Positions 22,411 to 33,816 of a stretch of 64,000 nt of DNA are shown in pieces. The position numbers and the translations under genes are program-made. Source of the DNA: Zizania palustris (Eukaryota > Streptophyta > Magnoliopsida > Poales > Poaceae); contig JAAALK010000284.1 of NCBI GenBank assembly GCA_019279435.1, positions 15,877,294 through 15,941,293 of the forward strand, read 5' to 3'. Within the stretch, counting starts at the first letter, position 1; each line of letters begins with the position of its first letter. The notes beneath the pieces were generated by a model, which saw only the letters and a list, made by a program, of their open reading frames with translations, was not told where the DNA came from and did not search any database.

Positions 22411-23014
22411 GCACTCCTTGATCTTCTCAAAAGCACTTTGCTGGCTTGCCCCCAGGTGAACTCGGCTTCATTTTTTAGCCGGAGTATGGGGACAAAGGCA
22501 TCAATCTTGCCGGACAAGTTGGATATAAAGCGACGCAAATAGTTCAACTTGCCTAGCAACTTTTGCACATCCTTCTTGCATGTTGGCGCTGCAACGTTTC
22601 TAATTTTTTCAAGTCTCTTAGGATCAATTTCTATGCCTCTCTCATGAATCATGAAACCTAAGAACTTACCCGCCAACACACCAAAAGCACACTTGAGTGA
22701 GTTCATTTTCAACCCTTACTGACGCATCCTATCGAAAGCAACCTTCAAATCGGCTAAATGGTTTCCCATAGCGTCCGATTTGACCAAGACATCATCGATG
22801 TAAATTTCTAACATAACCCCTAACAAGTCATGAAAGATCAAATTCATAGCTGCGCTGATACGTGGCACCGGCATTTTTCAAACCAAAAGTCATGACGACC
22901 CACTCGAACAAACCGACAAAACCAGGGCATCGAAAGGCAGTCTTGTAGATGTCCTCTTTGGCCATAAAGATTTGATTATAACCAGCATTACCATCAAGAA
23001 AACTTAGTACCTTG
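22389..23014 (-). pseudogene. Partial reverse transcriptase of element A
   Basis: Starting at the B junction the minus strand reads VLSFLDGNAGYNQIFMAKED, FRCPGFVGLFEWVVMTFGL and KNAGATYQR, a frame change, the catalytic YIDD at 22,791-22,802, then the thumb/connection with KCAFGVLAGKFLGFMIHERG and LGKLNYLRRFISNLSGK. The fingers and protease upstream are absent: the sequence on B's other side is gag. This is a truncated and frameshifted gene. Confidence 0.82.
23010..23014. other. Left junction of B with A's reverse transcriptase (CCTTG)
   Basis: The five bases before B's left LTR are CCTTG. The bases after B's right LTR are GTTAT, so no target duplication links the two B ends. Confidence 0.75.
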
Positions 23015-23510
23015 TGTTGGTGCAAAAGTTACACCAACAGGTTCTCGGTAATCAAGAACGAACAAACAAGAAGTTTGCGCTTCAGGACTAACTCGAGCCT
23101 CCGTAAAGGATAATAGCTCAAGTGGTCCGAATGTGTGTGTTTGAACAATTAGCTCTGGATCCCTTTTACAAGGTACAATGGGGGGTATTTATAGGGAAAA
23201 AACATAAGGAAAAGACCTATTTACCCTTAAATTACAACCGACATAGTAGAATCTATTCGGTATTATAAACAAGGTTATACACGGTAAAGTGCTGCAGGGT
23301 AGATGGATAAGCTGAATATCCAATCAATCATGTCCTTCTGCTTCGAGGCCTCCATCTTCCTTTCGGAGGGTTCTCTAGGACTTCGCACCGTGGCACCCTC
23401 CGGTCGTGGCGACGTATGCTCCGAACAGCAGTTCGCCACCTTCGGGATCCTTGCTCAGCCCGCGAAGGGTTACTCTTTAAGTCTGGGAAATAGAGTAATT
23501 TCCCCCAACA
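23015..23510 (-). repeat. Left (3') LTR of B, 496 bp
   Basis: Plus-strand ends are TGTTGGTGCAAAAG and TTTCCCCCAACA. A minus-strand CCCTATAAATACCCC promoter box lies near 23,188-23,202. It shares blocks with the right LTR (GGTATTTATAGG, GGAAAAGACC, ATTACAACCGACATAGT, CTATTCGGTAT), but the sequence between them is strongly diverged. Confidence 0.82.
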
Positions 23511-23521
23511 GTAGCCCCTCG
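23511..23521 (-). promoter_or_regulatory. Polypurine tract of B
   Basis: Minus strand CGAGGGGCTAC immediately precedes the LTR start TGTTGGGGG. Confidence 0.65.
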
Positions 23522-23904
23522 AATACGCCTTTTTGTAGTTAACCTGTTTATAAAGAAGGCAGTATACGAAAAGAACATTTCTAATTTCTGAGGCTTAAAG
23601 AGGATTCGAAGATGCTGTGACTTAGCCCAGGATTTTGGACCCAATACTTTTGAACCTTTGTCTTCAAGTTTTCGATACAGTAAGAGAACTCCCTTCGTCG
23701 TGGAGACGGTTCTAGAGGGCAAACGTCGTGGGGTTCCGTCAATGTGACCGTTACGGCGCAAATAGTCGTTACCCTCTGTAAAAAAGGTATCGGTCGATTT
23801 CTTCAGCGGTTTATACGCCGTTCCAGTGACCGGACCCACTTGTCGGTGACGGAGGCATGACCTGCAATGTGAAACCAACCGAAGAGTAGTACTGGTCGCA
23901 TGGT

Positions 23905-23913
23905 TATAAAAAG
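23905..23913 (+). promoter_or_regulatory. TATA box of the antisense gene in B
   Basis: TATAAAAAG lies about 100 bp upstream of the first ATG of the plus-strand gene, a normal plant spacing once a short leader is allowed. It points against the retrotransposon's own genes. Confidence 0.5.
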
Positions 23914-24008
23914 GGGAAAACGAAGATTAACCGAGAGTTTTTACTGCATTCACCACCTGCAATTCACTTTTCCCCCAATCTTCCAAACTCCTCGAACGTT
24001 TGAGAGCG

Positions 24009-27000
24009 ATGGCGAGAACTAGCCACACCACTCCTGCAGCGGCCAATACCTTGGCGCAGAGACAGGCGTGGGCTGCTTCAGCAGCAGCGGTAATGGCGGG
24101 AGGTCCGAGCGGTGCTTGGCCCAGGAATCCTCGGGCGCTCCGCCCGCCTTCCAAGAAGAAGATTGCGCAAAGCTTCATCATCGGCCAATCCTTGAGCACC
24201 GCTGAATCCATAGAGGAAGCAGTGGAGGGGAAGCTGGGAGCTGGAATGAGGACCCGAGTTCCTGGGACAGAATCAACTCCATGACCACGAAGCGGAGAGG
24301 TGGTGGTCTTCGAAGCATTTTTCGAGGCAGGTCTGGGACTGCCAGCTGTGGATTTCCTGGCAGAGGTGTTGGACTTGTTCCACATAACCCTGCCTTAGCT
24401 GTCCCCCAACGCGATCGTCCGTCTGGCTGTGTTCGAATGGGCGCTTCGGGCGGAGGGATGCGAAGGCCGCTCTGAAATCTTCGCGGCGACCCACGAGGCC
24501 ATCTGCCAACCGAAGCCTCAAGATGGGCCAGGGGACTCCAAGGTGACGATAGCCTTCGGCAACGTCAACTTGGATACTTCGCCCCAACCGGAGCGGCTGG
24601 CCGCAAGAGGAAAGCAGTGGCCGAGCCCTCCAAGAAAGCCGGTAAGCAGCCGCTTCAGAAGAAGGCAGTGAAGCAACCTCCTCACTTGACGCCTGCTTCG
24701 TCTTCTTCGTCGCCAGACGAGCGGAGCCCAACTCCCGAAGAGGTAGAAGACTCCGAAGGCGCGACGGCGGCGGCCTTCGAGGCCTACCTCCTGGTTGACG
24801 AAGATATGGGGGAGGTCCCCCCAAACACCTCCGTCAGGGAGGGGGTTAACGTAACTCCAACGACTCCTCCCGCACCCGTCGCCGTGTCGGTGGAGTCAGA
24901 CTCTACTCCCGACTTGCCCACACTCGAAGCGGTCCCTGCGGAGACCGTGACTCCGACGGAGGATACCGAGGGCAGGACCTCGGGGGATGACTTCGCCAAC
25001 ATCCTCCAGATGTACGAAGTCTTGGAGGATCCAGCGATCCTTCCTCAAGAAGCTCTCAGAGGTATTTTTCCGAAGCTCCTCCCTTTTGTCAATACTCGCC
25101 TGCTATCTGTAAAACACGCTTATTAATCTTGCTATTGAAGTAGGTACCTCTTCGGGTACCTAAGCTTTGGTGGCGCCCGAAGTCCCCGCTCCTTCGGAGA
25201 CGGTTATCCGAGCGAACCCTTCTGCTCCTCTGGGGGCTCCGAGCCTGGTGGCAGAGAACGCGTCCTTCGGGGCAGACGACGTGCTTCCCGGGACGGAGTT
25301 GCCTCCGGCCGCGGCCACTCGACCACCGAAGTCGCCTCCGACAATGTGGTTCCGGCCAGAGAGGTGGTGGCCGGGGGTCGGAGTGCTCTTGCTTCTCTCT
25401 CCTTCGTGCCGGGGAGGGGTAAGAGCATTTCTAGCCTTGGCCTTCGTCCTGGCCAACCGCACCCTCCGTCGGCAATTCGGAGGATGAGGCCGCAGCGGAC
25501 GACGCCCAAGCTTTGTCTTGGCTTCCTCTACTGGCTCCTTTCGTGGAGCACCGGAGCGGCCTTCGAAGACTCATGGAGCCCCTGGCCGAGAGAAGCCAAG
25601 ACATTGCTAACTCGGAGTTGATCTCCGTCTTGAGCGAGACTAGGGCTTCGACCCTCAACACGGCCCTCGAAAGGGCTGCCCTTCAGGTATGAAAAGATAC
25701 CACAGTTGCTATATATTAATGTCATAACTTCTTTAGTGCTTACCTAGTTCTTCTTGCAGCAATTTGCCCTTGCTAGAGCGGNNNNNNNNNNNNNNNNNNN
25801 NNNNNNNNNNNNNNNNNNNNNNNNNNNNNNNNNNNNNNNNNNNNNNNNNNNNNNNNNNNNNNNNNNNNNNNNNNNNNNNNNNNNNNNNNNNNNNNNNNNN
25901 NNNNNNNNNNNNNNNNNNNNNNNNNNNNNNNNNNNNNNNNNNNNNNNNNNNNNNNNNNNNNNNNNNNNNNNNNNNNNNNNNNNNNNNNNNNNNNNNNNNN
26001 NNNNNNNNNNNNNNNNNNNNNNNNNNNNNNNNNNNNNNNNNNNNNNNNNNNNNNNNNNNNNNNNNNNNNNNNNNNNNNNNNNNNNNNNNNNNNNNNNNNN
26101 NNNNNNNNNNNNNNNNNNNNNNNNNNNNNNNNNNNNNNNNNNNNNNNNNNNNNNNNNNNNNNNNNNNNNNNNNNNNNNNNNNNNNNNNNNNNNNNNNNNN
26201 NNNNNNNNNNNNNNNNNNNNNNNNNNNNNNNNNNNNNNNNNNNNNNNNNNNNNNNNNNNNNNNNNNNNNNNNNNNNNNNNNNNNNNNNNNNNNNNNNNNN
26301 NNNNNNNNNNNNNNNNNNNNNNNNNNNNNNNNNNNNNNNNNNNNNNNNNNNNNNNNNNNNNNNNNNNNNNNNNNNNNNNNNNNNNNNNNNNNNNNNNNNN
26401 NNNNNNNNNNNNNNNNNNNNNNNNNNNNNNNNNNNNNNNNNNNNNNNNNNNNNNNNNNNNNNNNNNNNNNNNNNNNNNNNNNNNNNNNNNNNNNNNNNNN
26501 NNNNNNNNNNNNNNNNNNNNNNNNNNNNNNNNNNNNNNNNNNNNNNNNNNNNNNNNNNNNNNNNNNNNNNNNNNNNNNNNNNNNNNNNNNNNNNNNNNNN
26601 NNNNNNNNNNNNNNNNNNNNNNNNNNNNNNNNNNNNNNNNNNNNNNNNNNNNNNNNNNNNNNNNNNNNNNNNNNNNNNNNNNNNNNNNNNNNNNNNNNNN
26701 NNNNNNNNNNNNNNNNNNNNNNNNNNNNNNNNNNNNNNNNNNNNNNNNNNNNNNNNNNNNNNNNNNNNNNNNNNNNNNNNNAACTCGATAACTCCGAACG
26801 CAGGGGCGGCTCCCATTACCTTCGATGACAATCAGCTTCTTATGCCTTCTGAAGGTGTGGCCGCTGCTTGGCAAGCCTTCCAAACTTCATGGAGAGCCGA
26901 AGGTCGCTCTGCGATCAAGGCTTGGATCGATGAAGGGCAACGCCAGAAGCAAGCTCGGTCTCAAGCTTCGAGCAGCCAGCCTCCGCCAAACCCGCAGGTT

Positions 27001-27543
27001 TAGAATTATCTTAGGATCTTCGACTATGTAAAGTATTACGCTTTTGTACATTTATGAATGAAAATTTGCTTATCATGTTTTTAGGCTTTGCCTCATACGG
27101 AAGATGTCGAAGTGTTAGACGTTAACGACGAACTTCACTTACTATGGGCTACCTTTGATATCTTAAAACTTCACAAACGCCCTCGATTTTTGCTTCCTCG
27201 GGATAGCTCCAGAGCGATTACGCCCGAAGTAAGCAAGGACATATTGTCTTGTATTAAAAAGGAAGAAAAAGTTAACATGGAAACTTCATCTTCCGAAGAC
27301 ATTGTATGGTCCGAAGACGAAGATGAAGCTCAAGGTAAAAAGACTGAAGATTTGGAAGCTGGGAAAGAAGCCCCGAACGACTTCGAACTTGGGCCGAGCT
27401 TCAACAAGAACAAAAAGACTTTAGAGCTTCGAAGGGAGGCAAAAGAGTTAAACGCAAAGTTGTTAGAACTCCTGGCTCTGGAACTAGTCGTTCCAACCTT
27501 AGCTCTAGAGATCGAAGGGGTATTCGATTCCTTCTTGGTATAG
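24009..27543 (+). pseudogene. Antisense, intron-containing gene of Tat element B (putative 'gypsy type transposon' protein)
   Basis: The start ATG at 24,009 has a good context (GCGATGGCG). The N-terminal frame continues past a TGA at 24,282 into VVVFEAFFEAGLGLP, a TAG at 24,396, and LSPNAIVRLAVFEWALRAEG. This resembles the Transposase_28 family of plant transposon proteins, whose function is unknown. After a frame change near 24,580 come an acidic Ser/Pro-rich region, an intron 25,062-25,143 and another at 25,695-25,759 (GTATGA to TTGCAG). The gap 25,782-26,781 follows, then WQAFQTSWRAEGRSAIKAWI, an intron 26,997-27,085, and a charged C-terminus ending at 27,541. It lies opposite to gag-pol, between integrase and the 3' LTR. 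If B is composite, the two halves may come from different copies. Confidence 0.6.
25782..26781. other. Assembly gap, exactly 1,000 N
   Basis: A run of precisely 1,000 unknown bases, the usual placeholder length for a gap of unknown size. It lies inside the antisense gene of B. Long ORFs computed through it are artefacts. Confidence 0.98.
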
Positions 27544-27599
27544 ATACCGATTTTTCATGATGTAATCATATTTGTTCGAATGATAAATATCGATTTAAA

Positions 27600-28340
27600 A
27601 TTGTCTCCCTATTTACCAGCCCCTCTTTGGGCGTAAGAAACATTCGAACTATATTCAAAGATGGTTAGGCGCAAAGAAAAACTTAGGAGTACAATTTTGG
27701 GGGTTCTGAGCCCCTCAGCAATTTAAAGATTCATTAAAACTTATAAAATGTCTTCGACTATTTGTAGTCTGAAGACTAGTAACTTAGTACCTTATGTTTT
27801 TTTGAAAGAAATCACTTTGGACAACTTTCTGGACACTTTAGTGTCCTAAATGACTTGTCACTTTGGACTTTTCTAACAAACATTTGAAGCTCATGCTCAA
27901 ACTTTGTTTTGTTTTGGCCTCCTTCGGCTCTTTTTGCGAATTTTGTCAAACCAATGGTTTGGAGTTCGCAGTGGTCTCTTTGGACTCTTTTTACGGATGC
28001 CTACAAGTCGGTGGCTTGGACTCCAGCATCATTTGGTCTCCTTGGACTCTTTTTATGGATGTCTTCCAGCCGTTGGCTTAGGACTCCGCATTCTGTGGTC
28101 TCAGGCTCTTTTACGGATGCCTACAAGCCGTTGGCTTGGACTCCGGATTATGTCAGCCCACCACCTCGGAAACTTCAGACCAGTGGTCCAAAGTCCAAAA
28201 TATGATTCAAATTAATGACACTTCCCTCTTGGTCAACTCCGCTATTCCAGTGCGTCCACTCAGAAGTGGGAAGTTTATGAGGGGTAGGCATTATCTGAAC
28301 CATATGCTTTATTAATTCGGAAACTGCTTACAAATGATTA
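27600..28340 (-). repeat. Untranslated spacer of B with a four-copy tandem repeat (27,919-28,150)
   Basis: Units of about 55-62 bp start near 27,919, 27,971, 28,032 and 28,094. Each carries GGTCTC..GGACTCTTTTTACGGATG and CAAGCCG(T/G)TGGCTTGGACTCC with variations. The repeat sits between the integrase stop and the end of the antisense gene. Tandem repeats in this position are known for the Tat lineage and can seed satellite DNA. No protein is supported here. Confidence 0.7.
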
Positions 28341-28349
28341 CAAGGAGCC

Positions 28350-29911
28350 CTTATGCAAAGTATCGCTTTAGGTGCTCCGCATGCCATGTATGCGCTAACT
28401 CTTCACCTTCCAAATTAGCTAATTTAAAAGAACCAGGACGCCCTGAGCGAACAATTAAGTATGGACCTTCCCATTTATTTCCTAATTTTCCTGGTGCTAT
28501 GATACTTCGCAAAACGAGATGACCCGGCCTAAGCTCATTAATCTTGACCTTCGGGTCGAACCAAGCCTTCGTCTGCTGCTTGATACTTTGACAAATTTGC
28601 CACAGCTCGAAGTCTTGTCTCCTCTGTTAAATCCAGCGAAGATTGTCTTTCTCCTTCTATTTCGGTTCGGTGCTACGAAGTGATCCTCCTTTGAGCTCTG
28701 TTGGTGTCATAGCTTCATCTCCGAATAATAGTCTGAATGGAGTGAAACCCGTGGACCTCGTTTGAGTGGTCCGAATGGACCACAAAATCTTCGGAAGTTC
28801 TTCGGTCCAGAGTCCTTTTGCCAATCCTACTATCCTTCGATTTAGCCGTGACAAAATATTACCATTGGCTCTTTCTACAGCTCCGTTAGACTGAGGGTGT
28901 CGCACTGCAGCAAAGCATAGCTGAATGCCTAGATCTTCACAAAATTTATTGAAAGGTTCTGCGTCGAATTGTGTTCCATTGTCAACTGTGAGTTGTCTAG
29001 GCACTCCGAACCGGCAAATGATATTCTTCCAGAAAAATTTCTGTACATTGTTCGAAGTGATAGCTGTTAGGGGCTCTAGCTTCGACCCACTTTGAAAAGT
29101 ATTCAATTGCTACCACTTCGAACTTCAAATTTCCTTTTGCTGCTAGGAAGGGACCAATAAGATCCATGCCCCATCTGGCCATGGGCCATACTGGAGCTAT
29201 GACCTGAAGGGATGTTGGTGGGCGATGACTCCTTCGTCCCATCCACTGACATCCTTGGCAAGTGCGGACCAAGCTCTCCGCATCAACTACTATTGTAGGC
29301 CAATAAAGCCCCTCGTGAAGTGTTTTTCCTGCCAAAGCTCGAGGGGCCAGATGGCTACCGCAAAGCCCTTCATGAATTTCTCGAAGAATTTCTTGACCTT
29401 CGGCTTGAGATATACATCGGAGCAGGGGGGAACATACTCCGGCCTTGTATAAAATACCGTTGATTATTTGATAATTCCAAGTTCTAAGCTTTAACCTTGA
29501 AAGTTGCGGCCCTTCGGACATATTTGTCCTCTCCTTGCAATACTTCCATGATTGAACTTCAGCCAATCTGTACTTGGAATGCAAAGTACTTCCACAGCAG
29601 GAATTTGCTGGCACCGAAGGTGTACTGAGTTCTTCATAAAAAGCTTCTTTGGGTATGTCCATAGCTCCGGCTGCAGCTTTTGCTAAGATGTCAGCTTGCA
29701 TATATTCTGCTCTAGGTATACTCCGAATGGAAATCCCTTTAAATGCTGCTTCGATCTTTCGGATTTCTTCTAAGTACTTTGCAAGCTGTGGATGCCGGAC
29801 TTGGAAACTCTTGTCAACGTGCCCTGCAACAATCTGAGAATCTATTTTGATAACGACTCTTGTAGCCCCTAGAGCACGTGCCTTTTCGAAGTCCCAATAA
29901 AATTCCCTCAT
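28350..29911 (-). pseudogene. Integrase of element B
   Basis: The zinc-binding part lies in the frame 29,911-28,997 (LCGSHLAPRALAGKTLHEGL, YWPTIVVDAESLVRTCQGCQ). It is followed by the first catalytic D in WGMDLIGPF and, in another frame, the second D in LTVDNGTQFD and E in NGAVERANGNILSRL. The C-terminal domain near 28,370-28,540 reads GKWEGPYLIVRSGRPGSFKL and HAEHLKRYF. A frameshift near 29,050 and others break it. The catalytic residues are all still visible. Confidence 0.82.
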
Positions 29912-30113
29912 ACTCCGCAGTATTATTGGTAGACTTAAAGTTGAGCCTTGTGGAGTACATTGCCTTTTGCCCTGAAGGCGAAATTATCACAGCTCCAACG
30001 CCTGCTCCAAATGCTTGGAAAGCTCCATCAGAGTAAATAGTCCAAATTTCTTCACTTGGCTTCTCCGGAGCCCATGCTGCCAGGGGAGTCCACTCTGCCA
30101 CGAAGTCTGCCAA
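29690..30113 (-). pseudogene. Archaeal-type RNase H of element B
   Basis: 30,113-29,814 reads IYSDGAFQAFGAGVGAVIIS and NNTAEYEGILLGLRKG. The remaining acidic residues are in the next frame (IKIDSQIVAGHV and MQADILAKAAAG). A frameshift near 29,880 separates the halves. It lies between the classical RNase H and integrase, as in other Tat elements. Confidence 0.78.
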
Positions 30114-30123
30114 TACTTGTGAC

Positions 30124-30700
30124 TTAATTGCTGTTCTTGCCTAGAAAGGATATGCCAAAGGGTGCTAGCTCAACAGCCCACTTCCCAATTCTTCCAGTGG
30201 AATCCTTACTTCGGAGCATATCTCCCAAGGGATACGAAGTTGGTACAATGACATTATGTGCCAAGAAATAATGCCTTAGCTTCCTCGAAGCCATTATCAG
30301 AGCATAAACGAATTTCTCAAGCTCGGAATATCTTGTTTTTGCTCCGGACAATGCTTTAGACACGAAATAAACTGGATTTTGAACCAACTTCCCGTTGAAA
30401 TCAACCTCTCTGACAAGGACTGCACTGACAGCAGAGCCAGTAGCTGCAAGGTAGAGGAGTAGGGTTTCGTCCGCAACAAGCACCATGAGTGTAGCAAGGT
30501 TACTGAGATAATTCTTAATATCTTCGAAGCTCTTTTGACACTCTGGTGTCCATGCAAAATCTTCAGACCCTTTCAATGCTTTGAAAATAGGCAAACTTCT
30601 CTCCGCAGACCTTGCCTAGAAATCTGCTAAGTGCTGCTAGACTGACCGGTCAGCTTTTGCACTTGCTTTAAATTCTCTAGGGGAGCCATCTTCTGCAACG
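30124..30700 (-). pseudogene. Reverse transcriptase connection and RNase H of element B
   Basis: The frame 30,594-30,124 reads FAWTPECQKSFEDIKNYLSN, LLLYLAATGSAVSAVLVREV, KALSGAKTRYSELEKFVYAL and GRIGKWAVELAPF. The first RNase H acidic residue, usually D, is replaced in the YLAATGSAV segment, which is usual for Tat elements that carry the second RNase H. Confidence 0.78.
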
Positions 30701-30839
30701 CAGTTATTTGAGTGGAGCTAGCTTCGATCCCTCTGCTTGAAACTAGGTACCCTAACAATTTTCCAGCCTGCGCCCCGAAGATATATTTTTCAGGGTTGAG
30801 ATGGATCCCGCATGTCCGAAGGCTATTGAATGTTTCTGC

Positions 30840-31869
30840 TAAGTCTAGGCTATGTTGGTGCTTTAAAGCACTCTTATTACATTATCATCCATATAGGCCT
30901 TCTACATTACGACCTAATTGATGACCTAGAGCCTTAGCAATTAACCTCGAAAATGTAGCACCAGGCATTTCTTAAACCAAAAGGCATTCTTACATAACAA
31001 AAGACTCCTGAAGGAGTTACGAAGCTTGTCTTGATTTCATCTTCGCGCTTTAACCAGATTTGATGATAACCAGAATACACGTCAAGGAAGCTTAATAACT
31101 CTGAACCAGCAGTGGAGTCGACCAATTGATCAATTCGGGGCATGGGGTAGGGGTCGTGGGGACATGCTTTATTCAGAGATGTAAAATCAATACACATGCG
31201 CCACTTCCCTGAAGATTTTTTCTTGATGAAGACTGGGTTGGCTAACCACTCCGTATGAGCCACTTCTCTGATGATCCCAGCCTTCAGCAACTTTTCAACT
31301 TCGTCTTTAGCAAGGACAGCTCTCTCCGCAGACATCTTCTGGAGTCCTTGCCTAACAGGCCGGGCCTTCGGGTTCACAAGTAGACTATGTTCAATAATGT
31401 CCCGACTGACTCCGATGATGTCTTCATCAGACCAAGCAAAGACATCCAAATTTTCCTCAACTACTTTTTTTAAGGAGGCAGCAACTTCTGGAGGCAAGTC
31501 TTTACCAAATTGAAATGAATATTCCTTGCCATCTTTGACAATAACCTTCGTTGCAATCTCTTCTTCAGGACTTGGTCTTGGGAAGGATTTTTTTGAGGAT
31601 TCGCTAGGAGTAGAAATATTCTCTGGATCATCTTGCACACTGTTCACCTGTCTCGGGTCAAGAGGAGGGCCATGACCATACTTCGCTCTTCTTGCGATGG
31701 CCTGATCTTCGAAAACAGTGAGCACTCCTGCTTGTGTGGGCATCTTCATACATAAGTAATTATGATGCGCCACAGCTCCGAATTGATTTAACATGCCTCT
31801 TCCAAAGATGACATTATATGCATATGGAGCATCTATAACATCGAAGATCACTTCCTCTGTCCTGGCCAA
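30840..31869 (-). pseudogene. Reverse transcriptase of element B
   Basis: A 311-codon frame (31,869-30,934) holds a protease end, then AKDEVEKLLKAGIIREVAHT, WRMCIDFTSLNKACPHDPYP, LLSFLDVYSGYHQIWL and TSFVTPSGVFCYVRMPFGLR. After a frame change the catalytic YMDD is found at 30,884-30,895. Upstream, KEYSFQFGKDLPPEVAASLK matches the usual Tat linker. It copies the RNA genome into cDNA in the particle. The gene is near complete apart from frame breaks. Confidence 0.82.
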
Positions 31870-31928
31870 TGGCCCCTCTCCGAAAGTAACTTCCAGGCCA
31901 ATTTGACCGAGGGCATCAAGAGGGGGTC

Positions 31929-32234
31929 CTACAAATCCTTGTAAAGGATGGGCTGCTGGGAGAAGATGCTTTCTGGGATGCAGAGTTGATCAAAAGCTTG
32001 GACAAAAATAATATCCGCCGAACTCCCTCTGTCAACTAGCACTCTCCGAACCTCAGTTCCTGCTATGTCGGCAGTAATGACAAGCGGGTCTGCGTGTGGA
32101 AATTTAACACCAGCTGCATCATCTGCAGAAAAGGATATTGGTACATGGGACCATTCGGGCATAGCAGCTGCAGATGAAGAGGTTCCAATATGGCCCACTT
32201 CTCTGACATATTCTCTTATCTGCCTCTTTGACAT
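31929..32234 (-). pseudogene. Aspartic protease of element B
   Basis: Shows KFPHADPLVITADIAG then VRRVLVDRGSSADIIFVQAF. The catalytic triplet of retrotransposon proteases is normally D-[ST/G]-G; here it reads D-R-G. This may be a single change or the family's variant. It precedes reverse transcriptase in a different frame. Confidence 0.75.
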
Positions 32235-33760
32235 ACTTCCGAGAGTCCCTCCTCAGAGATGGGGAGGACTACTCTTTTTCCTCGATCTTGCCCCTCTTCT
32301 TGCTTTGGAGGTGGCATAAAATTGACCACCAGAGGGCGTCTTGCCGAATCGAAGTTCTTTATCCTCGCCACAGCCTGGACAGGCTCCGAACGGACTTCAG
32401 CTAGAACTCGGTCAGTAGTGCCTCGACCCAAAGTTCTTTCCAGATACTCTCCTCTCAGTGCAAGTATAGCCTTGCACGCATCAATTGCGTGACTCCGGTT
32501 TTCACCATGAATACAGCAGAAAAAGGTCTGGCCTTTGCCAGCCGGTTTCCCAGGCGGCCTCCAGCCGCTGGTCTTGCTTCCTGAAGGTTGCGGAGTTCTT
32601 TGGGCAAACTTCTGCGGGGGTGCGATGTTCAAAACTTCTGAACGAGGATACTTTTGCCCCCTACGCCTGTCATGGTGAACTTCGAAACTAGGCCCTTGCG
32701 GCTGTGCTGAAGTTTTCACTTCCAATTTAACTTCTTGCAGTATTGATGGGGTTGCAGCAGTTCTCCGAAGCCATCCCTCTTCTGACCTTGCATACTCTTC
32801 AAAATAAGACATCAACTGAGAAACAGAAGATATGCTTTTTCAGTGAAGTTTATCAAGGAGGCCTGGATGAATAACTCCCTCTCGAGCTCCGTCAACTACT
32901 GAAGACGTAGTTAACCCTCGAATTTGCGACTTCGTATGAGCGAAGCACTTGAAATGTTGTCTTAAGGTCTCTCCAGGGAGCTGCTTCACCTAGAAAAGAC
33001 TTCATGTTGACATTGGAGGTACGAAGGTGCCCTGGAAATTGCTTACGAACTTCTTCTTCAACTGCCCCCATGAACTGATTGATCCTGGCTTCAGAGACCA
33101 GAACCACCGCAATGCCACTCCTTGAAGAGCTAAGGGGAAGCATTTTGCCATAGTGTCCCGCACTCCTCCACTGGCTTCAATTGCTAAAGCATAAGAACGG
33201 ACGAACTCTCCAGGATCTTCATCTCTGGCATACTTGCAAAGCTTCGAAGTTTTGAACTTAGGGTCGAAGCGTACTTTCTGCAACTCAGGATGCAGCGGAG
33301 ACTCGGTGTCGAAGGAAGCATTCTCCGGGGCTTCGGGATAAATAAGCTCGTCGTCTTCGGGCACTTCAGGAATGGTTGGGGTGGCTTGAGAACGAAGCCT
33401 ATTCGCAGCTTCTTGCCGCCACCTTGCTACTTCGGCTTGGAGACTGGCCATTTGAGCAGCCATATCACCAAGACCGTCTTCATCTCCTCCGGAAGGATCT
33501 TCCGGGTCTTGAGAACTGTAGGGATCTGTTCGAAGTGGAACTTGAGGTGGAAGAGGGACTCCGGCTGGCCGAAAGTATAGATGGAGTTGGCGAAGGAACT
33601 CCGTATGCTCGAGGAAGAGGAATCCCTTCCGGAGTTTGAGGTGGAGGAAACTGTCGAAGGTCCTCCGATCTCAACTATGTATGAAGATCTTGCTCCGGAG
33701 GTCCGAGGGGACCTCCGAACAGGATTACTACCTGCACTCCTGCTTAGGAGGCATGGTTTG
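32216..33760 (-). pseudogene. gag of element B
   Basis: It starts near 33,752 (MPPKQE) with stops soon after. The core frame 33,463-33,002 reads PEDDELIYPEAPENASFDTE, LCKYARDEDPGEFVRSYALA and ALQGVALRWFWSLKPGSISS. A frameshift near 33,050 leads to an EEVRKQFPGH.. segment. The C-terminal frame 32,815-32,216 ends with a CCIHGENRSHAIDAC zinc-like motif and a linker to protease. The overall order is normal for a Tat gag, with several breaks. Confidence 0.75.
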
Positions 33761-33796
33761 AGAACTTGGTAGAGAATGAAGTTTTATGGACTAGGT

Positions 33797-33814
33797 TCCC
33801 CACGGACGGCGCCA
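33797..33814 (-). promoter_or_regulatory. Primer-binding site of B
   Basis: Minus strand TGGCGCCGTCCGTGGGGA, two bases after the LTR. It resembles the aspartate-tRNA type site TGGCGCCGTTGCCGGGGA with several differences. Confidence 0.7.
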
Positions 33815-33816
33815 TC

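Noticed and set aside
25744..26883. Long ORFs on both strands through 25,754-26,831
   Set aside because: They exist only because the 1,000-N gap has no stop codons; the real sequence is unknown.
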